Shown here: one piece after another, positions 1 through 9,930 of the stretch
Position numbering within the stretch: position 1 is the stretch's first letter
How the letters are laid out: the number at the start of each line of letters is the position of its first letter
Assembly (NCBI GenBank): GCA_963575745.1
Contig: CAUYUJ010014180.1
Location: 309,001-373,000 of the forward strand
Direction of reading: 5' to 3'
Origin: Prorocentrum cordatum
Taxonomy: Eukaryota > Sar > Dinophyceae > Prorocentrales > Prorocentraceae
Length of the DNA: 64,000 bases
The notes under the pieces: generated by a model
What the model was told of the DNA's origin: nothing
The model's input: only the letters and a program-made list of their open reading frames with translations
The model's database searches: none
Made by a program: the position numbers and the translations under genes

Positions 1-529
1 TTTTCGGCCTGCCGACGGCCCGAGACGGCCCCAGAGGCCCCAAAGATCACCGAAAGATCGCCCTAGAGGCCTCCAAGATGGCCCCAGAACGGCCCAAGAG
101 GGCCCCAAGACGGAACCAAGAGGCCCCCAAGACGGCACAGGAGGCCTTTCAGACGCCCAAGATGGCCTCCAAGACGGCCCTGAAACATTCCAAGAGGGCC
201 CCAAGTCGGCCCATAGAGGCCCCCCCAAACGGCTTCCGACGGCGTTTGACGGACCAGGAGCCCACCAAGACGGCCGAACATGGCCCTAAGATGGCCCAAG
301 ACGGCCCAAGAGGCCTCCAAGAGAGCCTCCAGGAAGGCCAGAAAAAATAAGAAAAACAAAAAAAACAACATTCATTTCCAATAGGTTTTTTTGAAGGATT
401 GCGGCATTTGTTTTTTTCTGCATTCCGACGGCCTGAGACGGCCCAAGTGCCCCCAAAGATCGCCCAAGAGGCCCAAGACACGGCCCAAAAATGCCCCTAA
501 GACGGCCCAAGAGGTCTCCAAGACGCCCA
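1..529. repeat. Spacer satellite, left edge
   Basis: Degenerate GC-rich satellite built from short modules such as GATGGCCTCCAAGACGGCCC and CAAGAGGCC, with an AT-richer insert (about 350-415) that recurs through every spacer block. The same array resumes at 7563, on the far side of the YR retroelement. Long reading frames on both strands are by-products of stop-poor repeats and are not annotated. Confidence 0.85.
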
Positions 530-530
530 T

Positions 531-683
531 GTGGCCACAACGGCCGCCCCCGCTTTTTAGCTCAGCACAGCACATGCGTCTCGAGATGATCGGCCGGAAG
601 CGAGGGCAGAGGTGCCAGCGCGAGCTGCAGGGCGGCACCTCTTAAACAGAAGAGACGCCTCCTGACACAAAACGAATACCCCG
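531..683 (-). repeat. Split direct repeat B2
   Basis: About 150 bp, repeated in direct orientation at 757-909 with roughly 90% identity. Both copies contain the core GCCAGCGCGAGCTGCAGGGC and end near ACACAAAACGAATACCC. It forms the 3' terminus of the minus-strand element and abuts spacer satellite at about 530. Confidence 0.85.
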
Positions 684-702
684 CGGGTCTGGGAGGGCGG
701 GG

Positions 703-756
703 CACTCGAGCAGGAGCGCCCGCGGTCGCGGCAACAATAACGTGCACAACACTTCT
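703..756 (-). repeat. Split direct repeat A2
   Basis: A 54-bp repeat matching 7508-7562 in the same orientation with about five differences. It shares GGCAACAATAACGTGCAC. It lies between B2 and B1, as expected for the internal repeat that mimics the junction of a circular replication intermediate. Confidence 0.85.
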
Positions 757-909
757 ATGCGGCCACAGCGGCCGCTCCCGCTTTCTAGCTCAGCACAGCA
801 AATGCGCCTCGAGATGCTCGGCCGGAAGCGAGGGCAGAGGTGCCAGCGCGAGCTGCAGGGCGGCACCTCTTGAACAGGAGAGGCGCCTCCTGACACAAAA
901 CGAATACCC
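757..909 (-). repeat. Split direct repeat B1
   Basis: Internal copy of B2, lying just downstream of the recombinase gene in element orientation. Confidence 0.85.
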
Positions 910-1644
910 GACTCATTCCCGAATTCGGATGTTGGCTGAGCGCAGCAAACACTGACAGATGTGAGAAGCGAGCTTGGGGGGCAGGGTTGGGCGAACAGCA
1001 CCCAGCATATTTTAGCAGTAGGGCGCTGACCTGTCAACTCGATGCGCGGACGCCCTGAGAATTCACAATGTCCCTACCTCCACAAACTCTAGTTGAACAC
1101 AGACAAATGCTCCTGCTTCACGTTTCCAAACAGCAGGCGCGTTCTTTTTCGAAAGGGATTTCAGAAGGCACAGAAGTCGACCACAACTGAATGGCACTGG
1201 GAGGCAATCTCAGGGACTTCGGGCAGCTTCCACATGAGGCTCGTGTAGGGATTCTCGAGAACCCAAGGGGCTTTATTTAGCGCTGTTGAGGGCCTCAATC
1301 ATTCTCAGGGTTGCTCTCATAACTTTATTCCCTTGTCGAAGACTGGCACGGTCACTATCCGAGAAGTCACCTTGTTGGGTGGCGCCCCATGGCTCCGAGA
1401 CACTCCAAATGACTCTGGTACGGTCTCTGGCAACACTGAAACTGGCACAGGGCGCCGCGATGCAACAAGCCACTACATTGTCTCCTGATGTCTTTCCAGA
1501 AACTTACCTAGGTGTCCTCGCGGGTCATATCTAAGAAAGGGTCGATCACCGTGTCATTGTATCTCACGACGAGATTGAAGCGTTGGGCAGTGCGACATAC
1601 GATCCCACAACCACTGAAGATATCAGCAAAAAAATGCGCAGCCT
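910..1644 (-). other. Non-coding 3' region of the YR element
   Basis: Between the recombinase stop and B1. I see no coherent reading frame or known motif. It is less GC-rich than the flanking satellite and is present unchanged in copy 2. Confidence 0.6.
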
Positions 1645-3108
1645 TCAACCCCTCGGGACGAGCATGCTGAGAGGCGGGCGGCGGCCAAAAAGCAGGTCGC
1701 TTGCCGATGCGTTGAGAAGCGGGGCGTTCTCGTACCTCCGAAGGCTCGGGTCCGACGCCCACCCGCCTCACCTCTTCACTTCTAGGGTGTCTCGAAACCT
1801 CCCCTGTCTGTCAAGACCCGCACCACTGCGGCGCGCTTGATAGAGAACATGTCGCGGCAGCTGCACCCGATGTGTCGCGATGCGAAACTGTTGAAGCAAG
1901 TGGTTGTAGTCGTGGTTGAACAGGAAAGAATGTGGATCGCCCTTTGAGGCCTCCTCCAATGCTCGCGGAAGCCACGGGTAGATGCTGTTCTCCAGGGTGA
2001 TGGCCTCGTTTCTGTGGCCAGTCTTTCTCACCTGATCTCGCGTCCCTGGAAATAGTACCACTCCCCACCTGCGACTGCCTCCTCGAGTCGGGCGGACGAG
2101 GTCCTCCCTGCGAACAGTCAGCGGCTCTGATGGTCTGTGATAGTCGACCACCATCCAAACGATCTGGAGCGCCATCTGCCAGTTGCCGCGATAACACAAG
2201 TCGGATGCGACCGCGCTCCATATGATACTCACCACGGGGCCCCGAGTCTTGAAGCCACTGAGGCGCCTCCAGCCCCGGAGGGCGCGCCAGGAGCGAGGGA
2301 GCTTGCGGTTGCCGTGCTTCCCGAAGGCTGGGAAGAAGTGGACGGGCGCAGCCATGAGGGTCTCGCCGCGCCGGACTCCCTTGCCCGCGGCGAACTCCTC
2401 GCTGAGATACCTGTTCACCTCGCCGTCTACCGCGACACCCCCGCCTCGCTGCCTTGCGGCGTCGGGGGCTCTCTCCCAGAAGTCGCGGATGGCGTTCCTG
2501 TAGTTCCTGTCTGTCGCCTCCCTGGCGTTGGCATGTTCCAGGAAAGTGACCTCGCCCGGGCGCCTCGAGACAGCTGACTTGGCAATCATTCGACGGCGTC
2601 GCCTGATGAGAACCTTGAGTTTCCGCTCCGCAGAAAGGCCAACAGGCTCCGTCGAGCTCTCGCTCTCCTCGTCGGAGTTCGGGAGGTGGTAGTCGGCAGG
2701 CTGGTCGGGGAACGGATCCTCCAGGCGCATCAGCTGGCCCATCGGCTGACTCGCTGTGGCACCAAGGCGTTCGTGGGCACCTGCGGGAGGTCCAAAGCGC
2801 CACCTCTTGCTCGGCCATGGATCTGCCGCGGGGCCGCTGGCCTTCAACTTCGCGCCGAAGTTCGGCAGCCCTCCAGGAGCCGCAAGGATGCGGCTGGACC
2901 GTCTGGGCTCTTCCGATTTGCCATGGCTGGAGGCTGCTCGAGCGAGGCCGGCGGTCAGGGCGCGCTGCGGCTGGTTCTTCCCCCCGGGAGAACGGCGCAG
3001 CATGGCCGATTGGAGCCGCGGGCGACGGATGCGGAAGGTGAGATTGGAAGCTGGCAAAGTACGAGTCTTCGAAATTCTCCTCAAGCACATCCTAGTCTGG
3101 CATCGCAT
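1645..3108 (-). pseudogene. Tyrosine recombinase (YR), one in-frame stop
   Basis: Likely integrase of the retroelement, joining a circular DNA intermediate to the target by a Tyr nucleophile. A 446-aa frame starts at 3108. It has an acidic and basic N-terminal part, a core-binding-like stretch (LEHANAREATDRNYRNAIRD), then the first catalytic Arg block YHRPSEPLTVRREDL and the box II region LYQARRSGAGLD, where the usual His is replaced by Tyr. The frame stops at TGA (1768-1770). Reading through it in frame gives GGWASDPSLRRYENA, which supplies the late Trp and the candidate nucleophile Tyr, and ends at 1645. A CGA-to-TGA change is the simplest explanation, since related proteins have an Arg-Gly-Arg-Trp-like block here. 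An equally long frame (1811-3088) lacks these motifs. The same stop occurs in copy 2. Confidence 0.75.
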
Positions 3109-3243
3109 CTGTCAGCAGCGGCTGGTTGACAACCTCCGAGGCCCCATAGACGCCCAGCGGGTCATTCGCATCGCCTGACACCTCCCTGAAGTTCCCGTCG
3201 TCGTCGCCCCCTATCGCATCGTCCTTGCAGTCCTTGTAGTTGT

Positions 3244-3709
3244 CTAACCTCCCGCCCTTGTCGTCGTCAAGCAGAGTGGTAAAAGTGTTGCTAGCATCGT
3301 AGTTGGGACGAAAAACCTGGAGCCCTCGTCAGTTGGGTTGGCCTCACTCGGAAGCCAGCGAACATACACCTTTATATCTAAGGCCAAGCACAGGCCATCG
3401 CGCGGCGAAAACAGACAAGCACTCTGCAGTTTCGTGACCTACGTCTGCCGAAACACAACGCAACAGACATGTTGTCGGAGAGCACCAAGACACGCCGACC
3501 AGAAGAGGAAGAGGTACTCGCGAGGACTTCTAGGGCACGAAGGAGGGCACGGCTCTCAAGAACAAGAATTCCCTCCGAGGATCTAAGCCAAGGCCTGACG
3601 ACGACCTCCTGCCACTTCGACTCTCTGAACAAACGAGCGCCCATCTCGACAAAGTCGGGGCCAAGCCCCCACGCCCGGTGTTCGCCAGGGCCCAAATCGC
3701 CATCAATCT
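3244..3709 (-). pseudogene. RNase H domain of the YR element
   Basis: Removes the RNA strand of the cDNA hybrid. The frame at 3695-3378 shows the family pattern: ILVLESRALLRALEVLA (Glu block), then RVLVLSDNMSVAL (Asp-Asn block) and a basic GRRRSRN segment. A second frame just downstream reads VYVRWLPSEANPTDEGSRFF, the well-known C-terminal RW-PSE-NP-D-SR motif, and ends at TAG 3244-3246. The two pieces are out of frame near 3370-3378, so the domain is broken or needs a frame change. It sits between RT and YR, the usual order in DIRS-like and Ngaro-like pol. Confidence 0.75.
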
Positions 3710-3882
3710 CCTAACGAGGGCGCCAGTGACCCTCTTCGCCCATCACGATGTTATTCTCAGAGATGAAACGGTATCTTGCCGACATGCCTGGCATTTTTCT
3801 GAAGCGCGATCTCTCCTGTATTCGGCCAATTGTCCGCGCCTGCTCTTGTCCGAAACCGCTCACGCTGACGGCCTATCCGTAT

Positions 3883-5324
3883 TCAGAAGCATCTGCCACT
3901 GCGACAACGGGACGCAAGTCTCGGCTCCACTCTCCAAGCAGGAGAAGCATGAGACCGAGGAAGGATTCGACCTCTCGACGACAGGACTCCCAGAGAGGAG
4001 TCGCCACGAGGCACCGAGCCTGCATAAATTTGCAAAGAGCTGAACACGCACCAGGTATCCCTGCTGCAGAGCCCCACAAACGCACAGTGCCCTAGCAGGA
4101 TCTCCCAAGCACGCCCAGCAAGAGCACGACATCGGAGTCCCCATCGGAGTGCTTGCCGAACCTTCCAATACCTCTTCGGGGTCACGCGTGCACACAGGCT
4201 GCCCCCGTCCAAGATGCACCAAGGTCTCGCCCCCCCCCCCCCCCCTTCCCAACTGGGATCTCGTCGCCATGAGTTTCGAGGCCCTTACTGGTGAGGAGCT
4301 GGGAGGCATGCTGGAGCCCACGCCGCGCATATTGTTCTTCCCATCCCAAGACCCCAGTATTGTCCACGTAGACGCAGTAGGCTGAAAGAGAAGGGGCCCC
4401 TGTAGGGCCAAGAAGACAGCACGAGGTCTTCTCGCCCAGGGCCTCCACGATCCGCAAACTGGGGGAACCTCCGACATGGTTTTCGTCCGTGCGCTTGCAG
4501 AAATAGAGCGACCAGGCGAAGCCCATCGGGGGGCTCTTAAACGCAGGAAGCGCCCAGGACTCGGTTCCCACGACCACGCCATTAATGTTCTTGCCCGCGA
4601 GCCCCAACTCTTTCGCGCGCACGGGCTGCAAGCAAAAGAAGGCGGAGAGCCCGCGATCAATCTTGAGTCTGCGAAAAGCATCCTTCGCATCCGAGGTGCC
4701 GAGGCAGAAACGGAAACCATCCTCTTTCCTAAGTTGTTCGCATGTCTCCTTATCCACTTCCAACTTCGAGAGGCCCTCGGCAGTCACTACATTCACTCCG
4801 GGCGGCGAGCAAAATGAAGGTTGAATCTTCTAGCACCTACGATGAGTCTCAACTTCCCTGTCCCTTTCTTTTTGGCGAAGTATACCCCCACCCCCTCATT
4901 GACCTCATCTGGGCCCAGGAACGCAAGAACGCCACGGTGCCGCAAATCCCGCATCAGCAGCAGGTAAATTGTGCGGCCTGGAAGAAAGGCGGGGTCCCAG
5001 TGGGGAGTAGTCCCCGAATCCGCTATCCGAGCCTCGCGCTCGGAGTCAGACAGCAGCATGCGCTTCAATCCACTCTCCAGATAGCGGCGTACATCACTGG
5101 GCAAAATCTCGAGCAGGCGAGGCGCGCCCACGACTGACTCGGGCAAAGAGATCTGCCGCACATGCTGGAGGTGTCCGATGCTTCTTCCGCACGCGTCAGC
5201 TTCGTCGCCTGAGCGGCCGTTGAGGAGAGACTGGAAGGCCTCTCGCGGCAGGGGGATCGCGCCCTTGCCCGGAGTGGCCTGAGCCGCTCTGACACTGCAC
5301 GCATGCACCCCTGCGATCAGCTGC
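3883..5324 (-). pseudogene. Reverse transcriptase of the YR element
   Basis: Three consecutive frames together give a DIRS/Ngaro-like RT. The first (5389-4793) ends with GKLRLIVGARRFNLHF, the fingers motif. A one-base slip at the T4 run (A4 at 4811-4814 on the plus strand) leads into PPGVNVVTAEGLSKLE, the palm Asp block LGTSDAKDAFRRLKID, the PPMGFAWSLYF block, and the catalytic YVDN box (SAYCVYVDNTGVLG). A second slip at a 16-base C run (4230-4245 plus strand) leads to the thumb and connection stretch GRAWEILLGHCAFVGL, which ends near 3883. YVDN instead of YxDD is usual in this lineage. All breaks lie in homopolymers, so sequencing error, decay and programmed shifting cannot be told apart here. 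Copy 2 has the same breaks. Confidence 0.8.
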
Positions 5325-7142
5325 GGGGGGGGGGGGCGGGCTGGCCGCCTCGCCACGGACATGCAACCAATTAAGAGCTCGAATGGCACCGTTAGCCCCC
5401 CTTACAATCTTCCGCTGGCAACGCGCTCCAGGAGAGTTATCGAGGGCAACTCCCTTCTTTCCCTCGGGGCTGCAACAAAAAAAAACGACGAAGGCCGCCC
5501 ACTCCGACGGGGGGCGTTGAGGCCATGGCTTCACTGGCGGCGGGGGCTGCTGACCGGCTGCTGCCTTGCCGCCGTCTAGGCCGCCCCTGCCGCCGCCAGC
5601 CTCGGGGCCCTTCGGACCCTTTGGGCCCTTCGGGCCCGATGGGCCGCCAGGCAGCCCCTCCGCCGCGTCCGCCACGAGCTGGCTCCAGGCGGGCTGCCCG
5701 CTGAGCCTGCTCGCCACATTCTCAATCTCGGCCTTCTCCTTGTTCTTGCGGGCAACCGCGCCCCTCAGACCTGGATCGACGACCTCCAACGGCCCAGCGA
5801 TGCCCATGCATGGCTCCAGGCCCTGCCACTTGGGCCTCGAGGGGTCGTCGCGGCAGGCCTCTGTGATCTGGGCCACTCGTCGGCACATCACCTCCACGGA
5901 AGCCAGGGACGCGATGTTCAACTGATCATACGATCCTGCATGCTGAACCGCCGCCAGGGGGGTGGCCATCTCGATCGCCGCGCGCTCATTCTGACCGATG
6001 CCCTTCTCCCGAAGCCACAGCGCCAGCCACCAGAGCGGGCCCCCGCCAGTCCTCTCGAACCTCTTAGCCATGCGCAGCGTCTGCGAGCGCTGGCCCTCGA
6101 AAGGCCAGTCTGGGAAGAGGTGGAAGCTCAGCTCGCGCGCGACAGAGCGCCAGGGCTTATGGCGCTCCCCAGCTTCGTCCATCACGACCCAGAGGGCCCT
6201 GACCTCCTCGGCCTCCTCCTGCACGCCTGCGCGCTCGCGGTGCTCCGCCAAGGCACCTGCGCGCTCGCCGATCTCAGCCAGCCCAGCGGAGTCTGCCACC
6301 TCGACGCCCTTTCGATCCTCCATCCACTCCTCGAACTTACGCCCACGGTAGGCCTCTCGCACGCTCCTCACGAGCTCGGCCTTCTCGTCGGGCACCACCG
6401 CCAACACGCGCTGCCAGCCGCCCTCAAGCCGCACCACGGCGTTCCGCTCATCGAGGCGTATGTCATGTCTCGTGCGCTGCATCACTCGACCCAGCCCTGG
6501 CGCCTCCTTGAGCACCCACTCGTGTCCCTTCGGCGGGTCGAGCTCGAGTCGCGGCGTAGGGCAGTCGGCCTCGTCCGGCGGCGGCAGCGGCTGCAGCGCG
6601 TCCGGGGCCAGCTCCTCTGGCGCTCCTGCGGCAGCGGCGGCGGGGGCCGCCTGGCGCAGCGGAGCGATGCGACGGATGGCCCCACCGAACGGGAGGAGTG
6701 GGCCGTCTTCGAGGTAGTGGCTCGGGCCCATCAGAGGCTCACCCGACTCCGCCATCTCCGCGCGCGCCAGCCTGATGAAGCTCCTCAGGCTCCTTCCATC
6801 GATCGGCTCTCGGGGTTGATAGAAACCTCCGCGCTTCACCGAAGGGCGATCTCCATTTCGTGCGATCCTGAACGCGCGGGAACAGCCCTCAGGATCCTCG
6901 CAGGCCACATTCTCAGGGGTGTAGTCACCATCGGGCGAGAGCGTGTACCACACCTTCGGCCCGACGGGATACAAGAGCGCACGATGATGCCAAACCAAGT
7001 CGTCATCATACCAGACCCCGATGCAATCGCCCGGGATCATGTTAATGCAGAACCCCTGCGCCCCCACGGCGGTGCCGTCCGCCAGCCGCAGCACCGGCCA
7101 TCTCCCGCGGTGGGGGATATCCTCTCTCTCCACGAGCGCCAT
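5325..7142 (-). CDS. Gag-like ORF of the YR element
   Basis: Likely structural or nucleic-acid-binding protein of the retroelement. It starts at ATG 7142 and is open to a 12-base G run (5325-5336 plus strand). The nominal frame goes on to 5196, but pol coding resumes in another frame there. It has an N-terminal globular part (CIGVWYDDDLVWHHRALLYP, LSPDGDYTPENVACEDPEG), an Ala/Pro-rich linker, a long Glu/Arg-rich helical segment, a GPKGPKGPKGPE repeat, and a conserved-looking GAIRALNWL near the gag-pol border. I see no CCHC zinc knuckle. It overlaps the leader ORF by about 100 bp. The name gag rests on position (5' of RT) and not on a recognised domain. Confidence 0.6.
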
Positions 7143-7500
7143 GGTGACGGCGGCACAGCGCGCAGGCGGCTATGCCCTTGGCGAATCCTAGCAGGCCCGC
7201 CAGCGCTCCCGACCAGCCCCAAGACGTTTGCAGCGGGGACCCGTCCGACAGCAGCCGCGTCACGTTCAGCTCAGGCCGCTCCTGTGGGCCCGTCAGTGCC
7301 TCCACTGCTGAGCTGAGGTTCCGCACTGCCTCCTCCGCCTGAGAGAAGCGGTCGTCCAGCCGCGCGAGGCCACGGGCAGGCCACTCGGGCGGGCCAGGGC
7401 AGATCGGCGGAGGGATGCTCCGGGCGACGAAATAAGCGAGGAGGCGTATCGTGGGGAGGATGGAAGCCCCGCCGACAGCAAGAGCAGTCGTGCTGCTCAT
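7042..7500 (-). CDS. Leader ORF of the YR element
   Basis: A 152-aa frame from ATG 7500 (MSSTTALAVGGASILPTI), the first ATG after repeat A1. It contains an amphipathic Glu/Asp segment (GLARLDDRFSQAEEAVRNLS) and a short hydrophobic stretch (LAGLLGFAKGIAACAL) that could be membrane-associated. It runs about 100 bp into the gag-like ORF in another frame, so the two could be one protein joined by a frame change or two overlapping ORFs. I recognise no family. The frame is also open upstream of 7500 through A1 and the satellite, which I treat as chance. Confidence 0.45.
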   Translation of the reverse strand: MSSTTALAVGGASILPTIRLLAYFVARSIPPPICPGPPEWPARGLARLDDRFSQAEEAVRNLSSAVEALTGPQERPELNVTRLLSDGSPLQTSWGWSGALAGLLGFAKGIAACALCRRHHGARGERGYPPPREMAGAAAGGRHRRGGAGVLH

Positions 7501-7507
7501 CCTCAAC

Positions 7508-7562
7508 ACTTGAGCAGGAGTGCCCGCGGCCGTGGCAACAATAACGTGCACAGCACTTCTAG
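7508..7562 (-). repeat. Split direct repeat A1 (element 5' end)
   Basis: Matches A2 at 703-756. The boundary with spacer satellite is sharp at ATGGCCTCCAAGACGG (7563 on). Confidence 0.85.
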
Positions 7563-7668
7563 GATGGCCTCCAAGACGGTCCACGAGCCCTCCAAGACGC
7601 CCTCCAAGAAGGCCCGAAAGGGTCCAAATGGCCTCCAGACGGCCAAGATGACCTTCAAGATGCCCACG

Positions 7669-7704
7669 TGTTCCCCGAAGGCTTTCCAAACCGATTCGGG
7701 GAAC
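7669..7704. repeat. 12-bp perfect inverted repeat in the boundary module
   Basis: GTGTTCCCCGAA and TTCGGGGAACAC are separated by about 12 bases. The same element lies near 9440, 39150, 40917 (one arm altered in copy 2), 59210, 60670 and 63360. Confidence 0.7.
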
Positions 7705-7792
7705 ACATGGTCCGATAGCTTGGCAGGTCTGGCCTCAACGTTCGGCCACATAGGCGCTTCCAAAAAGGCAGCGGGCGGCGGTGATTCGCCGC

Positions 7793-7816
7793 CGGCGTCT
7801 TCGATCCGCCGCCCCC
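7793..7816. repeat. Covarying hairpin in the boundary module
   Basis: CCCCTTTTGAT pairs with ATCAAAGGGG, one T bulged. At 9580 and at the 59-62 kb copies the arms are CCCCTGTCGAT and ATCGCAGGGG. At 30654 they are CCCCTGTTGAT and ATCACAGGGG. Two base pairs change on both sides while pairing is kept. Confidence 0.65.
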
Positions 7817-9705
7817 TTTTGATTTATCAAAGGGGTGCCTGACATGTTAAACCCTCCCGCTTTGGGTTTTGGTGTTTTTTCAAAAAGAACTCCCCTGGGG
7901 CTTCGGCCCGTCCCGCTGGGTCCCGGGATGGATCTCAAAACGCGTCCGTCTTGCCTCTGTTTCCTCCAGTTGGCCCATGATGGCGTCCAAGACGGCCAAG
8001 ATGGCCCATGATGGTCTCCAAGACGTCTCCAAGACAGCCCAAGATGGCCTCCAAGACGGCTAAGATGGCCCCAAGATGCCTCCAAGACGGCCCAAGGTGG
8101 CCTCAAGATGGTCTACGACGGCCCAACAGGCCCGCAAGAGGCCTCCAAGACGGCCCAAGGGTCCTGCAAGACGTCCTCCAGGAAGGCCCGAAAGGGCCGA
8201 AATCATTGATTTTCCAGCGGTTTTTGAAAGATTGTGGCATTTGCGCCTTTTCGGCTTTCCGACAGCCCAAGACGGCCCAAGAGGCCCCCAAGATCGCCCA
8301 AGAGGCCCCCAAAAGTGCCCCATGACGGCCCAGTGGCCTCCAAGACGGCCCCAAGAGGGCACAAAGACGGCCCAAGATGGCCTCCAAGACGGCCCCGAAG
8401 CGCCCCAAGAGGGCCCCAAGTCGGCCCAGAAAGGCCCCCAAGGCTGCTCCCGACTGCGTCAGACGTGCCAGGAACCCACGAAGATGGCCGAAGTTGGCTC
8501 GAAGCTGGCCCAAGACGGCCCAATAGGCCTCCAACACGCCCAAGATGGCCTCCAAGACGCCCAAGATGGCCTCCAAGACGGCCCCGAAGCGCCCCAAGAG
8601 GGCCCCAAGTCGGCCCAGAAAGGCACCCAAGACAGCTCCCGACGGCGTCAGACGTTCCAGGAACCCACGAAGATGGCCGAAGTTGGCTCGAAGCTGGCCC
8701 AAGACGGCCCAAGAGGCCCCCATTGGCCCAAGAGGGCCTCCAGGAAGGCCAGAAGAGGCCCAAAACATTGATGTTCCTAAGGTATTTGACGAATTTTGAC
8801 ATTCGTTTCTGTTCGGCCTTCCGACGGCCCGAGACGGCCCAAGAGCCCCCGAAGATCACCGAAAGATCGCCCAAGAGGCCTCCAAGATAGCCCCAGAACG
8901 GCCCAAGAGGCCCCTAAGACGGCCCCAAGAGGCCCCAAAGAGGGCACAGGAGGCCTTTAAGACGCCCAAGATGGGCCTCCAAGACAGCCCTGGAGCATTC
9001 CAAGAGGGCCCCAAGTCGGCCCATAGAGGCCCCCCAAACAGCTTCCGACGGCGTCAGACGGACCAGGAGCCCACCAAGACGGCCGAGTATGGCCCTAAGA
9101 TGGCCCAAGACGGCCCAAGAGGCCTCCAAGAGGCCTCCAAGAGGGCCTCCAGAAGGCCAGAGAAGGCCAAAATCATTGATGTCCCATTGGTTTTTGAAGG
9201 AGTGTGGCATTTTGTCTTTTCTGCCTTCCGACGGCCCGAGACGGCCCAAGTGCCCCCAAAGATCGCCCAAGAGGCCCAAGACACGGCCCCAAGAGGCCCC
9301 CAAGACGGCCAAAGAGGTCTCCAAGACGCTCAAGATGGCCTCCAAGACGGTCCAAGAGCCCTCCAAGACGTCCTCCAAGAAGGCCCGAAAGGGTCAAAAT
9401 GGCCTCCCGACGGCCAAGATGACCTTCAAGATGCCCACGTGTTCCCCGAAGGCTTTCCAAACCGATTCGGGGAACACATGGTCCGATAGCTTGGCAGGTC
9501 TGGCCTCAACGTTCGGCCACATAGGCGCTTCCAAAAAGGCAGGGGCGGCGGTGATTCGCCGTAGGCGTCTTCGATCCGCCGCCCCCTGTCGATTCATCGC
9601 AGGGGTGCCTGGCGTGCCGAATTACTAGCCGGCCGCTCTGCGGTTGATCGGGAGTTTCTGTATATAGAAGAAGGTGCGTGAACTTGTTGGCGAGGGTGAG
9701 GATGA

Positions 9706-9930
9706 GGTTCCTCCTCCTCCTCCTCCTCTTGCCCTCCTTCCTCCTCCTCCTCCTTCCTCCTCATCCTTCTTTGCCTCCTTCTGTCCTCCTCCACCCACAT
9801 CTCATCATCTTCTCCCCTTCCTCCTCTCACTCCTCCTCCCTCCTTCCTCCTCCTCATCTACTCCTCCTCCTCCTCCTCCTCCTCCTCCTCCTCCTCCTCC
9901 TCCTCCTCCTCTTCCTCCTCATTCCTCCTC
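9706..9930 (+). repeat. Imperfect CTC/TCC microsatellite
   Basis: Long imperfect CTC tract directly upstream of the 122-bp array. It differs in length and interruptions from its counterpart at 41186-41381. Confidence 0.9.

Larger units (their letters stand above)
530..7562 (-). mobile_element. YR (Ngaro/PAT-type) retroelement, copy 1
   Basis: A 7.03-kb element read on the minus strand. It has a leader ORF, a gag-like ORF, reverse transcriptase, RNase H and tyrosine recombinase, followed by a B1-A2-B2 repeat cluster. A1 stands alone at the other end. That arrangement (A1-ORFs-B1-A2-B2) is the split-direct-repeat layout of PAT/Ngaro/Kangaroo-type YR retrotransposons, which insert without target-site duplication. 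The flanks are spacer satellite: GAGGTCTCCAAGACGC on the left and ATGGCCTCCAAGACGG on the right. The uninterrupted spacer at about 9305-9350 joins these two strings with only TCAAG between them. Pol is broken by frame changes and YR by a stop codon, so this copy cannot make all its proteins as it stands. Subfamily placement is inference. Confidence 0.85.
7563..9640. repeat. Spacer satellite block with two boundary modules
   Basis: Resumes the array interrupted by the YR element. Short modules of about 12 and 24 bp are grouped into units of roughly 300-400 bp marked by an AT-richer insert (for example 8199-8260, 8761-8820, 9168-9230). Conserved boundary modules occur at about 7660-7930 and 9430-9625. 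No gene is supported. This block contains the point (9285) where the two large copies stop being identical. Confidence 0.85.

Noticed and set aside
1811-3088. A 425-aa minus-strand frame overlapping the recombinase.
   Set aside because: It lacks the YR motifs that the 446-aa frame and its in-frame continuation contain.
5940-7316. A 458-aa plus-strand open frame opposite the gag-like ORF.
   Set aside because: It mirrors the minus-strand coding region in GC-rich DNA and has no motifs, while the minus strand fits the element's gene order.
8076-8890. Long open frames on both strands across the spacer satellite (Gly/Leu/Arg-rich or Pro/Lys-rich proteins).
   Set aside because: Several overlapping frames are open at once, all follow the satellite period, and none has start context or motifs. 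The same occurs in every spacer block.
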